Shown here in pieces: positions 1 to 9,416 of a stretch of DNA of 64,000 nucleotides. Within the stretch, counting starts at the first letter, position 1, and every line of letters begins with the position of its first letter. This DNA comes from Hymenobacter armeniacus. GTDB lineage: Bacteria > Bacteroidota > Bacteroidia > Cytophagales > Hymenobacteraceae. Both the position numbers and the translations under genes were made by a program. The stretch covers positions 868,001-932,000 of the forward strand of contig NZ_JACXAC010000002.1 in NCBI RefSeq assembly GCF_014699055.1, in the 5' to 3' direction. Under the pieces are notes generated by a model that had not been told where the DNA came from, did not search any database, and saw only the letters and a list, made by a program, of their open reading frames with translations.

Positions 1-410
1 CCAGCCGCACCGACTGGGGCACCAACTACATCGTGCTGCGCTACACCGACATCTTGATGATGAAGGCCGAGTGCGAAGTGCGCGGCATTGGCGGCACGCC
101 CGCCACGGCGGCGGCCCGCCTCACGCCCATCCGCACCCGCGCTGGCCTGCCCGCCCTCACCACCCTCACGCTGGAAACCCTCATGGAGGAGCGCCGCCGC
201 GAGTTTGCCGGCGAAAACCTGCGCTGGAACGACCTCATGCGCTCGGGCCTTGCCCTGACCACGATGAACGCCTGGGCCGCCCGCGAAGACGCCCCGCCGC
301 CGAACAACAAGATTGTGCGCCCCATCACGGCCAACCTGCTGCTGCTACCCGTGCCGCAGGTAGAGCTGGGCTCGGCCCCCGGCCTCTACACCCAGAACGA
401 CGGCTACTAA
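1..410 (+). CDS. SusD/RagB-family outer-membrane lipoprotein, C-terminal fragment
   Basis: The window opens inside this gene; about 135 C-terminal residues are visible up to the TAA at 408-410. The stretch YIVLRYTDILMMKAEC, the RTRAGLP segment and the helix with ERRREFAGENLRWNDLMRSG match the conserved end of SusD proteins, which usually carry an ERRxE...RWxDL signature. SusD proteins are surface lipoproteins that pass glycans to the partner SusC TonB-dependent channel; the partner would lie upstream, outside the window. It is followed by a GH2 gene 171 bp downstream, so it marks the start of a PUL. A second, complete susD lies at 31195-33003. Confidence 0.9.
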   Translation, partial: SRTDWGTNYIVLRYTDILMMKAECEVRGIGGTPATAAARLTPIRTRAGLPALTTLTLETLMEERRREFAGENLRWNDLMRSGLALTTMNAWAAREDAPPPNNKIVRPITANLLLLPVPQVELGSAPGLYTQNDGY

Positions 411-581
411 GCCGCTGCGTTAGCGGCGGCCCTGCGCCCGGTTTTGGTCCTTTGCGGGGCCGAAGCCGGGCGCAGTTGCGTGTGGCCTTGCCGGCAGCCG
501 GCGGCTTACCCCACAGTACAGGAGGGTACCCGCGGGCCGCCGGCTTTCATTTGCGTTCCTCCACTTTTCCTTCCCACCCCC

Positions 582-3500
582 ATGACGTTTCGGCCATCTG
601 TTTCCGTGTGCCTGTGGTGGCGGCTGGCGCTGGTGCTGCTGGGCTGCGGCAGCTTGCAGCCCGCGGCCGGCGCCCCGGCCCCGCCGCGCGCCCGGCTCAG
701 CCTCAATCCCGGCTGGCAGGTGCGGGTGGGGGAGGCGCCCGGTGCCGAAGCCGCCGCCTTCGACGATGCCTCCTGGAAGACCGTGACGCTGCCCCACGCC
801 TGGAACGAGGACGAGGCCTTCAGCAAAGACATCAAGGACGTGAGCACGGGCGTGGCCTGGTACCGCAAGCACTTCCGGCTGCCGGCCGGCGCGGCGGGCC
901 AGAAGGTGTTTGTCGAGTTCGAGGGCGTGCGCATGGCCGGCGAGTTCTGGCTGAACGGCCAGCGCCTGGGCCTGCACGAAAACGGCGTAATGGCCGTGGG
1001 CTTCGACCTGACGCCCTACCTGAAGCCCGCGCCCCAGGACAACGTGCTGGCCGTGCGCACCGACAACGACTGGGACTACAAGGAGCGCGCCACCGGCACC
1101 ACGTTCCAGTGGAGCAATCGCAACTTCAACGCCAACTACGGCGGCATCCCGAAAAACGTGTTTCTGCACGTGACGAGCCCGCTGCACCAGACGCTGCCGC
1201 TATTCTCGGCGCTGGGCACCACCGGCGTGTACGTGTATGCGCAGGATTTCGACGTGGCCGCCGGCCGCGCCACCGTGGTGGCCGAGGCGCAGGTGAAAAA
1301 CGAGTTTTCGGCCGCCCGCACCTTTGCCTTTGAAGCCGTGGTCACCGATGGCACGGGCAAAACCGTGGGCACTTTCAAAGGCGGCAAAACCACCATGCAG
1401 CCGGGTGAGATGAAGACGGTGCAGGCTCAGGGCCGGCTGGCGGGGCTGCATTTCTGGAGCTGGGGCTACGGGTATTTGTACACGGTTTCGACCCGATTAC
1501 TTGTCAACAGCCAGGTTGTCGACGAGGTGAAAACCCGCACCGGCTTTCGCAAAACCGAATTTGCCCACGGCCACATCAAGCTAAACAACCGGGTGATGCA
1601 GGTGCACGGCTACGCCCAGCGCACCAGCAACGAGTGGCCCGCCGTGGGCCTGGGCGTGCCCGCCTGGCTTTCGGACTACAGCAACGGCCTGATGGTGGCC
1701 GGCAACGCCAACCTGGTGCGCTGGATGCACGTGACGCCCTGGAAACAGGACATCGAAAGCTGCGACCGGGTGGGCCTGCCCCAGGCCATGCCCGCCGGCG
1801 ACGCCGAAAAAGACGTGGCCGACCGCCGCTGGGGCCAGCGCCTGGAGCTGCTGCGCGACGCCATCGTCTACAACCGCAACAACCCCAGCATCCTGTTCTA
1901 CGAAGGCGGCAACGAGAGCATCAGCGCCGCGCACATGCAGGAGCTGAAGGCCATCCGGGACCAGTACGACCCGCACGGCGGCCGCGCCATCGGCTCGCGC
2001 GAGATGCTCGACATTCCGCAGGCCGAGTACGGCGGCGAGATGCTCTACATCAACAAAAGCGCCACCAAGCCGCTGTGGGCCATGGAATACTCGCGCGACG
2101 AGGCCCTGCGCAAGTACTGGGACGAGCTGAGCCCGCCCTTTCACAAGGACGGCGCCGGCCCGCTCTACAAGGGCGCCGATGCTTCGGATTACAACCGCAA
2201 CCAGGACTCGCAGGCCCGCGAGGACGTGCGGCGCTGGTACGACTACTGGCACGAGCGGCCCGGCACCGGCACGCGCAGCAGCGCCGGCGGCGTCAACATC
2301 GTGTTCAGCGACACCAACACCCACTACCGCGGCGAGGAAAACTACCGCCGCAGCGGCGAGGTTGATGCCCTGCGCATTGCCAAAGACGGATACTTTGCCC
2401 ATCAAGTGATGTGGGACGGCTGGGTGGAGCCCGAGCACGCCCGCACCCACCTCATCGGCCATTGGAACTACCCGGCCGGCACGGTGAAAAACGTGGACGT
2501 GGTATCGAACGGCGAGAAGGTGGAGCTGTTCCTCAACGGCAAGTCGCTGGGTTTTGGGCAGCCGCAGTACCGCTTTCTGTTCACTTTCCCGAAGGTGGCC
2601 TGGCAGCCCGGCACCCTGCGCGCCGTGAGCTACGACGCCGCTGGCCAAAAAGTGAGCGAAGCCGAGCACCAGACCGCCGGCCCGCCGGCCGCCCTGCGCC
2701 TCACGCCCACCACCGGCCCGCGCGGCCTGCACGCCGACGGCGCCGACCTGGCCCTGGTGGAGGTGGAAGTGGTCGATGCCCAGGGGCGCCGCTGCCCAAC
2801 GGCCCTGAACCTAGTCAACTTCACCCTCAGCGGCCCGGCCGAGTGGCGCGGCGGCCTGGCACAAGGCCCCGGCAACTACATTCTGAGCAAGAGTCTGCCC
2901 GTGGAAGGCGGCGTGAACCGGGCGCTGGTGCGTAGCACCACGCAGGCCGGTACCATCACCATCACCGCCGCTTCGGAGGGCCTGAAACCGGCTACGGTCA
3001 GCCTGAAATCGCAGCCGGTGCTGGTAGAAAATGGCCTGAGCCCGCAGCTGCCCGGCGCCGGTTTGCCGGTGCAACTGGGGCGCGGGCCCACGCCGGCCGG
3101 GCCAGCCTTCACCGTGTCGCGGCTGACGGTACCTATTGCCGACGTCACGGCCAATTCCAACGCCGCCAACGCCGCGTTGAGCGTTGACGACAACGAATTG
3201 TCGGAGTGGATTTCGGCCCGCCGCGACGCCCGGCCCTGGATAGAGTACCGCCTGGCCCGGCCGGCGCCCGTCAGCGAGGTGGCCATGAAGCTCACAGGCT
3301 GGCGCAACAGCACCTATCCTATTCGCATTCTGGTAGACGGGCAGGAGGTGTTCAGCGGGAAAACCGAGCGCAGCCTGGGTTATTTTACGGCCGTATTTTC
3401 GCCCCGCACGGGCCAGACGGTGCGCATCGAGCTAGCCGGCGCCACCCAGGCCCAGGACGCCTTCAACATCACCGAGCTGGAAGCGACCCAAGCGGCCCCC

Positions 3501-3587
3501 GCCACCGACCAGGCTGGCCCGCCCGGCACGCTGGGGCTGGTGGAAGTAGAAGTGTACGAAACGCCGGCCGGGACGCCTGCGCCATAG
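582..3587 (+). CDS. exported GH2 beta-glycosidase with DUF4982-like and C-terminal discoidin-like domains
   Basis: The 1001-residue protein starts at ATG 582, which is directly followed by a hydrophobic signal; VLLGC (Cys22) could be a lipobox. Reading is open upstream to 444, but that part has no signal peptide. Order: jelly-roll sugar-binding domain (about 40-200, with PHAW and AWYRKHF), Ig-like domain (about 215-320), TIM barrel (about 325-597), a DUF4982-like module with WDGW and GHWNYP (about 610-693), an Ig-like domain (about 693-806) and a beta-sandwich resembling F5/8-type modules (about 850-970). The likely acid/base is Glu445 in GGNES and the nucleophile Glu502 in AMEYS. GH2 includes beta-galactosidases, glucuronidases and mannosidases; the exact specificity cannot be read. 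It follows susD and precedes other CAZyme-like genes, so a role in pectin side-chain removal is inferred. Confidence 0.88.
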   Translation: MTFRPSVSVCLWWRLALVLLGCGSLQPAAGAPAPPRARLSLNPGWQVRVGEAPGAEAAAFDDASWKTVTLPHAWNEDEAFSKDIKDVSTGVAWYRKHFRLPAGAAGQKVFVEFEGVRMAGEFWLNGQRLGLHENGVMAVGFDLTPYLKPAPQDNVLAVRTDNDWDYKERATGTTFQWSNRNFNANYGGIPKNVFLHVTSPLHQTLPLFSALGTTGVYVYAQDFDVAAGRATVVAEAQVKNEFSAARTFAFEAVVTDGTGKTVGTFKGGKTTMQPGEMKTVQAQGRLAGLHFWSWGYGYLYTVSTRLLVNSQVVDEVKTRTGFRKTEFAHGHIKLNNRVMQVHGYAQRTSNEWPAVGLGVPAWLSDYSNGLMVAGNANLVRWMHVTPWKQDIESCDRVGLPQAMPAGDAEKDVADRRWGQRLELLRDAIVYNRNNPSILFYEGGNESISAAHMQELKAIRDQYDPHGGRAIGSREMLDIPQAEYGGEMLYINKSATKPLWAMEYSRDEALRKYWDELSPPFHKDGAGPLYKGADASDYNRNQDSQAREDVRRWYDYWHERPGTGTRSSAGGVNIVFSDTNTHYRGEENYRRSGEVDALRIAKDGYFAHQVMWDGWVEPEHARTHLIGHWNYPAGTVKNVDVVSNGEKVELFLNGKSLGFGQPQYRFLFTFPKVAWQPGTLRAVSYDAAGQKVSEAEHQTAGPPAALRLTPTTGPRGLHADGADLALVEVEVVDAQGRRCPTALNLVNFTLSGPAEWRGGLAQGPGNYILSKSLPVEGGVNRALVRSTTQAGTITITAASEGLKPATVSLKSQPVLVENGLSPQLPGAGLPVQLGRGPTPAGPAFTVSRLTVPIADVTANSNAANAALSVDDNELSEWISARRDARPWIEYRLARPAPVSEVAMKLTGWRNSTYPIRILVDGQEVFSGKTERSLGYFTAVFSPRTGQTVRIELAGATQAQDAFNITELEATQAAPATDQAGPPGTLGLVEVEVYETPAGTPAP

Positions 3588-3628
3588 GATTTATGCAATT
3601 CAACGATGCTACTTGCGCGGTTGGGAAA

Positions 3629-3742
3629 CCTCACCCCCTGACCCCCTCTCCAAAAAAGAGGGGGCACCGTTGTGTGAAAACGATTCTATACTGCGCAAGT
3701 CCGGTGCCCCCTCTTTTTTGGAGAGGGGGTCAGGGGGTGAGG
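3629..3742. repeat. palindromic repeat family A, copy 1 (perfect 41-bp arms)
   Basis: The arms 3629-3669 and 3702-3742 are perfect reverse complements and flank a 32-base loop. The outer end reads cctcaccccctgaccccc and the inner part contains a second small hairpin around an A-rich centre. Related copies occur at 42086, 43139, 53158 and 59460, and partial copies lie inside family B elements. The right end carries the probable GTG start of the next gene. Confidence 0.92.
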
Positions 3743-6700
3743 TCGGCGTTAGTGACGTTGTTGCTCCTGCTCAGCTGTGCCGCCCACGCCCAGCCCGCCC
3801 CGCCGCCCGCCCTCTGGCACAACCAGCCGCGCACCCTGCGCTACCGTCCCGAGGGCCAGGATTTCGTCATAACGAACGGCACACACCGCTTCACCCGCGC
3901 CCTCTACGGCACCAACACGGCCTTTCGTGTGGAGGCCGGTGACCTGCCCGATTTTGCCCTCTACCTGCCCGGCATGGGCGGGAATTTGAAGTTCGGGCTG
4001 CTGGCCAACGGCCGGAGCAAGTGGCTGATTGCGGCCGAAAATATCACGGCCCGCTACCGGCCGGGCCTGATGCTCTACGACATCAGCGACCCGCTGCTGG
4101 GCGCCGGCCGGCTGCACCTTGAAGTGCTGGCGATGGCCGAGGCCGAAGGCGTGGTGGTGAAGGCGCGGTTTGAAAACGTGCCCGCCGGCCGGGTGCGGCT
4201 GTTGTGGGCGTTTGGCGGCGCCACGGGCCGAAAATTCAGCCGCGACGGCGACATTGGAGCCGACCCGGAATCGAGCTTTTACCTCAAGCCGGAGTACTGC
4301 CAGGGCAACACGTTTGCGCTGAAGAAAAACACGTTTACGCTCAGCTACCGCCTGCCTGCCAAATCGGGGGCGGTTCCCGCGCCGCCCCAGGCGCTGCTGG
4401 GGGTGGTGCCGCCCACGTCCGAAACGCACGTGGCCGATGCCGCGCAGCAGGAGACGCCGCAGCAGCTTTTCGCATCGCAAGCGTCGGCTACGCCAGCAGC
4501 GGCCGGAGCGGTGCCGGTGCGCGGGGGCGAGGATTTATACTTCGCGGTGCAAAAAGAGGAGGCGCAACCGGCCCCGGCTTATGCGGCCCTCCCGGCCGCT
4601 TTTGCCCGCGCCGAAGCGGCCCGGGTAGCCCTGGCGGGCCGCGTGAAAATCAGCACGCCCGACCCCTACCTCAACACCCTGGGCGGGGTGCTGGCCGTGG
4701 CCGCCGATGCCATTTGGGAATCGCCCTCGTACATGCACGGCGCCGTGGCCTGGCGCATGCGCCTCAACGGCTGGCGCGGACCTTACGCCGCCGACCCGCT
4801 GGGCTGGCACGACCGCGCCCAACTGCACTTTGGCGCCTACGCCAAGTCGCAGCTCACCAAGCCGCCCAAGGGACCCGTGACGCCCGACACGGCCCTGCAC
4901 CTGGCCCGGCAGCTGGAGAAGCTGGGCACCGCCGTGTTCAGCGAAGGCTACATCAGCCGCAACCCGGGCGGGGATTTTCGGCCGCATCACTACGACATGA
5001 ACCTGGTGTTCATCGACGAGCTGCTGCGCCACTTCAGCTGGACCGGCGACCTCACGTTCGCCCGGCTGATGTGGCCCGTGCTGCAGCGCCACCTGGCCTG
5101 GGAGAAGCGCAACTTCGACCCCGACGGCGACGGCCTCTACGACGCCTACGCCGCCATTTGGGCGTCCGATGCGCTGCAGTACAGCGGCGGCGCGGTCACC
5201 CACAGCTCGGCCTATAACTACTACGCCAACCGTCAGACCGCCGAATTGGCCCGGCTGCTGGGCGAAAACGCCGCGCCCTACCGCGACGAGGCCGCCCGCA
5301 TCCACCAGGCCTTGCAAAGCCGGCTGTGGCTACCTGCGCAGGGCTGGTATGCCGAATACCAGGATGCCTTGGGCCTGAAAACCGTGCACCCGGCCGCCGG
5401 ACTTTGGACCATCTACCACGCCCTCGATTCGGAGGTGCCCGATGCGTTCCAGGCCTATCAGGCCACCCGTTACGTCGATGCCGAATTGCCGCACATTCCG
5501 GTGCGCGCCACCGGCCTGCCCGAGGCCGGCTACTACCTGCTTTCAACCACCAACTGGCAGCCCTACGACTGGTCCCTGAACAACGTGGCGTTGGCCGAAA
5601 ACCTGCACGCCACGCTGGCCAACTGGCAGGGCGGCCGCCCGGAAGAAGCTTTCCTGCTTTGGAAAAGCGCCCTGCTCGAAAGCATGTACCTGGGCAGCAG
5701 CCCCGGCAACTTCCAGCAGATTTCCTTTTACGACGCCAACCGCGGCGAGCTGTACCGCGACTTTGCCGACCCCATCGGGGTAGCCGCCCGCTCATTGGTA
5801 GAAGGGCTGTTCGGCATCGTGCCCGATGCCCTGCACGGTACGCTGCGCGTGCGCCCGGGCCTGCCCGCCGCCTGGAACGAGGCGGCCCTGACCGTGCCCA
5901 ATGTGGCGTTTGCGTTCAAGCGTCAGAATCAGCGCGACACCTACACCATCACGCCCGCCTTCGCCAAGCCCCTGAAGCTGCAGCTGCAAGTGCAGGCCCG
6001 CGCCGCCGAGGTGCAAGCCGTGCTGGTGAACGGGCAGCCCGCGCCCTGGCGCACCATGGACACGGCCGTGGGCCGGCCGGTGATTGAAATCAGCAGCGCG
6101 GTGGCGGCGAAATACGTGGTGGAAATTCAGTGGCGGGGCGAGGCGCCCGACGCGGCCACTAGCAAGGACCAATACGCAGCCGGTGAGTCGCTGAATGTTG
6201 ATTTCCCCAAGGCCACCATCGTCAAGGTGTTCGACCCACAGCAAGTGCTGCGTCAGCCCAAAACCACCGAGCACGGCCTGACGGCCCAGGTAAGAGGGGA
6301 GCCTGGGGCGCGCACCGCCTTTGTGCAGCTCCGGCAAGGTGCCCTCACGTGGTGGGAGCCATTGAACCTAAACATAGCCAGACCCACGAAAGCGGTTTAT
6401 GCTGCTTTAGAAACCGCTGCCGCCAAATGGGAAACCGTCGACCTCAGCGCCGCCTTCAACGACCAAGTGACGCAGATTTTTCAGCGCCCTTACCTTGTGC
6501 CGCGCGCCAACACGGCCACGCTGGCGTTGCCCACCCAGGGCATCGGCAACTGGTGCTACCCGCTCACGAAGGCCAACATTGACGATGCTGGCTTGCGTCA
6601 GTTGGCGGGGGAAAAAGGCGAGGTGCGGCTGCCCAGCGGCGTGCCGCTCCGCACGCCCGGCACGCCGCTGCGCGTTCCCGGGCCCGGCATCAGGAACATT

Positions 6701-7168
6701 CTTTTCGTGTCGCAATGGAATAATTACCCGCGCCAAGCCATCATGCCGCTGCGTGGCCGCGCCAGTCGCATCGTGCTGCTCATGGCCGGCAGCACCAACC
6801 CCATGCAAAGCCAGCTGGTGAACGGCGAAGTCACCGTCACTTACACCGACGGCAGCACCGCCACGCTGCCCCTGCGCAACCCCGACAACTGGTGGCCCAT
6901 CGAGCAGGACCTGCTCGACGACGGTTTCGCCTTCCAGACCGGCGCCCCCAAACCCTGGCGCATCCACCTCAAAACCGGCCTCATCACCCAGGATTTCAAC
7001 CAGTACACCAGCATCAAAGGCTTCAGCACCCGCGCCATCGACGGCGGCGCGGCCACCGTGCTGGAGCTGCCCCTCAACCCGGCCAAAAAGCTCAAAAGCC
7101 TCACCGTGCGGGCCCTGGCCAACGACGTGGTAATCGGGCTGATGAGCGTGACGCTGGCCCGCAATTAA
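3737..7168 (+). CDS. large exported (alpha/alpha)6-barrel glycosidase-like protein, DUF4450-like
   Basis: The best start is GTG 3737, because the following residues (SALVTLLLLLSCAAHAQ) form a clean signal peptide; this gives 1143 residues. Reading is open upstream, but that stretch is repeat and the tail of the previous gene. Residues about 22-290 are a beta-rich N-terminal domain, about 300-705 a helical barrel (WRMRLNGWRGPY, DPDGDGLYDAYAAIWASD, SSAYNYYANRQTA, LSTTNWQPYDWSLNNVALAE), and about 705-1143 a C-terminal beta-sandwich region. This arrangement resembles DUF4450 proteins of Bacteroidota PULs; the name is from memory, not a search. Acidic residues in the DPDGDG and WASD segments are candidate catalytic positions, unproven. 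The start codon lies inside repeat A copy 1. Confidence 0.75.
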   Translation: MRSALVTLLLLLSCAAHAQPAPPPALWHNQPRTLRYRPEGQDFVITNGTHRFTRALYGTNTAFRVEAGDLPDFALYLPGMGGNLKFGLLANGRSKWLIAAENITARYRPGLMLYDISDPLLGAGRLHLEVLAMAEAEGVVVKARFENVPAGRVRLLWAFGGATGRKFSRDGDIGADPESSFYLKPEYCQGNTFALKKNTFTLSYRLPAKSGAVPAPPQALLGVVPPTSETHVADAAQQETPQQLFASQASATPAAAGAVPVRGGEDLYFAVQKEEAQPAPAYAALPAAFARAEAARVALAGRVKISTPDPYLNTLGGVLAVAADAIWESPSYMHGAVAWRMRLNGWRGPYAADPLGWHDRAQLHFGAYAKSQLTKPPKGPVTPDTALHLARQLEKLGTAVFSEGYISRNPGGDFRPHHYDMNLVFIDELLRHFSWTGDLTFARLMWPVLQRHLAWEKRNFDPDGDGLYDAYAAIWASDALQYSGGAVTHSSAYNYYANRQTAELARLLGENAAPYRDEAARIHQALQSRLWLPAQGWYAEYQDALGLKTVHPAAGLWTIYHALDSEVPDAFQAYQATRYVDAELPHIPVRATGLPEAGYYLLSTTNWQPYDWSLNNVALAENLHATLANWQGGRPEEAFLLWKSALLESMYLGSSPGNFQQISFYDANRGELYRDFADPIGVAARSLVEGLFGIVPDALHGTLRVRPGLPAAWNEAALTVPNVAFAFKRQNQRDTYTITPAFAKPLKLQLQVQARAAEVQAVLVNGQPAPWRTMDTAVGRPVIEISSAVAAKYVVEIQWRGEAPDAATSKDQYAAGESLNVDFPKATIVKVFDPQQVLRQPKTTEHGLTAQVRGEPGARTAFVQLRQGALTWWEPLNLNIARPTKAVYAALETAAAKWETVDLSAAFNDQVTQIFQRPYLVPRANTATLALPTQGIGNWCYPLTKANIDDAGLRQLAGEKGEVRLPSGVPLRTPGTPLRVPGPGIRNILFVSQWNNYPRQAIMPLRGRASRIVLLMAGSTNPMQSQLVNGEVTVTYTDGSTATLPLRNPDNWWPIEQDLLDDGFAFQTGAPKPWRIHLKTGLITQDFNQYTSIKGFSTRAIDGGAATVLELPLNPAKKLKSLTVRALANDVVIGLMSVTLARN

Positions 7169-7179
7169 TTCCTGTTTCT

Positions 7180-9321
7180 ATGAAAATTTCGCTTCGCGTT
7201 TTCCTAATTGGATTGGTGGCGGCCGCGCCGGGCTGGGCCGCCGCGCAGTCGGCGCCCATCAACCGGCAGGCCGTGGTGGAGCGCCACAAGGTCGTGGTCA
7301 CCACTACCGATTCGCTCAACTCGCTGTCGGTCGGCAACGGCCGGTTTGCCTTTACCACCGACTTTACCGGCCTCCAGACCTTTCCGCAGCACTACGAAAA
7401 AGGCCTGCCGCTGGGCACGGAGTCAGAGTGGGGCTGGCATCGTTTTCCGAACAAGGAGAACTATAAATTCAACCAAAGCCTGCGCACTTATACCCTCAAC
7501 GGCCGCCCCGTGAGCTACGCGGTGCAGGTGAAAACGCCCGGCAACAAAGAGGCCGTGGACTACTTCCGGGCCAACCCGCACCGCCTGCAGCTGGGCAACC
7601 TGGGCTTTGTCATGCTGAAGAAAAACGGCCAGATGGCCGGCGTTCGGGACATCAAAAACATCGAGCAGGTGCTGAACCCTTGGACGGGCGAAATCCAGAG
7701 CCATTTCACGGTGGAAGGCGCGGCCGTAGACGTGCTCACCGTGGGGCACCAGGGGCAGGACGCGGTGGCGGTGCGCGTGAGCTCGGAACTGCTGAAAGCA
7801 GGCCGGCTGAAAGTGGCCCTGCGCTTTCCCTTCCCCACGGCCGGGTGGGCCGATATGGCAGTCGACTACTCGCACCCGGAACAGCACCAGTCGGCCATTG
7901 CGGAGCAGAAGCCCGGCCGCGCGCTGGTGTCTCATCGGCTCGATACCACGCGTTACTTTGTGGCCCTGAGCTGGGCCCAGCCGGCCACGCTGGCCGCGGG
8001 GAGGCCCCACGAATTTGTGCTCACGCCCGGCCGGCAAAGCGCCACATTGGAGCTCAGCTGCCAGTTTACGCCGCTCAAATCCCATGCCTCGGCGCCCACG
8101 TTTGCCACCACGCTGGCCAGCAGCCGCCAGCAGTGGGCCGCCTTTTGGCACAGCGGCGGCGCCGTCGATTTCGGCGGCACGCCCGACCCGCGCGCTAAGG
8201 AGCTGGAGCGCCGCGTGGTGCTCTCGCAATACCTCACGCGCATCCACAACGCTGGCTCGCAGCCGCCCCAGGAAACGGGCCTGCTGCTCAACAGCTGGTA
8301 CGGCCGCCCGCACCTCGAAATGCACTGGTGGCACGCGGCCCACTTCGCCCTCTGGGGCCGCCCCGAAATTCTGGAACGCAGCCTCACCTGGTACGCCCGG
8401 CCCGACGTGCAGGCCGTGGCCCGGGGCATTGCGCAGCGCCAGGGCTACGCCGGCTGGCGCTGGCAGAAAATGACCGACCCCTGGGGCGAGGAAGGGCCAT
8501 CATCGGTGGGCGCGTTTCTGCTGTGGCAGCAGCCACACACCATCTACTTCGCCGAGGAAGCCTACCGCGCCCATCCCAACGCGGCCACGCTGAAGCTCTA
8601 CCAGGAGCGGGTGGCGCAGACGGCCGAGTTCATGGCCTCGTTCCCATTTTATGAGCAGGAAAAAGACCGGTACATCCTCGGCAAGGGCGTGATTCCGGCC
8701 CAGGAGCGGTTCAAGGCCGAAGAAACCTTCAACCCCACGTTCGAGCTGGTGTACTGGCATTGGGCCCTCGACATTGCCCAGAAGTGGCGTGAGCGCCAGG
8801 GCCAGCCGCGCAATGCGAAGTGGGACGAGGTGCTGGCCAAACTCTCCAAGCTGCCCGAAGCCAACGGCGTGTACCTGGCCACCGAAAGCGCCCCCGATTC
8901 CTACACCAACCCCGAATTCAAAACCGACCACCCCTCGGTGCTGGCAGCGCTGGGCGTGCTGCCCGCCACCGGCCAGCAGGACGCCGCCACCATGCGCCGC
9001 ACCTTCGACCTGGTGTGGCGCGACTGGAGTTGGAACGACACCTGGGGATGGGACTTTCCGATGACGTCGATGACGGCCACCCGCCTCGGCCTGCCCGAAA
9101 AAGCCGTGGATGCCCTGCTGATGAAGGTGCAGAAGAACACCTACCTGCCCAACGGCCACAACTACCAGGAAGGCCGCCTGCCGCTCTACCTGCCCGGCAA
9201 CGGCGGCCTGCTCGCGGCCGTGGCCCTCATGTGCGCCGGCTACGACGGCTGCAAAGAACCCAACCCCGGCATTCCCAAAAACTGGAAAGTGGAGTGGGAA
9301 GGCCTGCAAAAAATGCCGTAG
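7180..9321 (+). CDS. exported six-hairpin glycosidase-like protein (GH65/GH95 clan style)
   Basis: The 713-residue protein starts at ATG 7180, eleven bases after the previous stop, with signal peptide LRVFLIGLVAAAPGWAAAQ. An N-terminal beta-sandwich (SVGNGRFAFTTD, LPLGTESEWGWHRFP) precedes a helical barrel with the strong signature NSWYGRPHLEMHWWHAAHF around residues 370-393 and DTWGWDFPMTSMTATRLG near 620. The fold resembles the (alpha/alpha)6 hydrolases and phosphorylases of GH65 and GH95, but no family can be assigned with certainty. Short spacing to the DUF4450-like gene suggests co-transcription, and position within a PUL suggests a side-chain glycosidase. Glu and Asp residues in the LEMHWWH and WGEEGPSS segments are candidates for catalysis. 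Confidence 0.72.
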   Translation: MKISLRVFLIGLVAAAPGWAAAQSAPINRQAVVERHKVVVTTTDSLNSLSVGNGRFAFTTDFTGLQTFPQHYEKGLPLGTESEWGWHRFPNKENYKFNQSLRTYTLNGRPVSYAVQVKTPGNKEAVDYFRANPHRLQLGNLGFVMLKKNGQMAGVRDIKNIEQVLNPWTGEIQSHFTVEGAAVDVLTVGHQGQDAVAVRVSSELLKAGRLKVALRFPFPTAGWADMAVDYSHPEQHQSAIAEQKPGRALVSHRLDTTRYFVALSWAQPATLAAGRPHEFVLTPGRQSATLELSCQFTPLKSHASAPTFATTLASSRQQWAAFWHSGGAVDFGGTPDPRAKELERRVVLSQYLTRIHNAGSQPPQETGLLLNSWYGRPHLEMHWWHAAHFALWGRPEILERSLTWYARPDVQAVARGIAQRQGYAGWRWQKMTDPWGEEGPSSVGAFLLWQQPHTIYFAEEAYRAHPNAATLKLYQERVAQTAEFMASFPFYEQEKDRYILGKGVIPAQERFKAEETFNPTFELVYWHWALDIAQKWRERQGQPRNAKWDEVLAKLSKLPEANGVYLATESAPDSYTNPEFKTDHPSVLAALGVLPATGQQDAATMRRTFDLVWRDWSWNDTWGWDFPMTSMTATRLGLPEKAVDALLMKVQKNTYLPNGHNYQEGRLPLYLPGNGGLLAAVALMCAGYDGCKEPNPGIPKNWKVEWEGLQKMP

Positions 9322-9325
9322 TGTT

Positions 9326-9404
9326 GTGGCGTGGACTCTGCGAGTCCGCGTCGGCTTCGCGCCCTTTCCACCCGCCAGGCGCGGACTCGCAGAGTCCACG
9401 CCAC
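9326..9404. repeat. palindromic repeat family D (perfect 25-bp arms)
   Basis: The arms 9326-9350 and 9380-9404 are perfect reverse complements around a 29-base loop; the core reads gtggactctgcgagtccgcg. The element fills the gap between the six-hairpin gene (stop at 9319-9321) and the GH28 start at 9417. No second copy of this family was seen in the window. Confidence 0.9.
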
Positions 9405-9416
9405 ACCCCGCCAACG

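Noticed and set aside
1581-2732. Long minus-strand open frame opposite the GH2 gene
   Set aside because: It is antisense to a gene with clear GH2 motifs, has a shadow composition rich in Val, Ala, Gly and His, and has no recognisable domain. High G+C third positions make such frames common here.
3206-3736. Upstream extension of the DUF4450-like gene
   Set aside because: This part overlaps the end of the GH2 gene in another frame and the family A repeat; a clean signal peptide starts at 3737.
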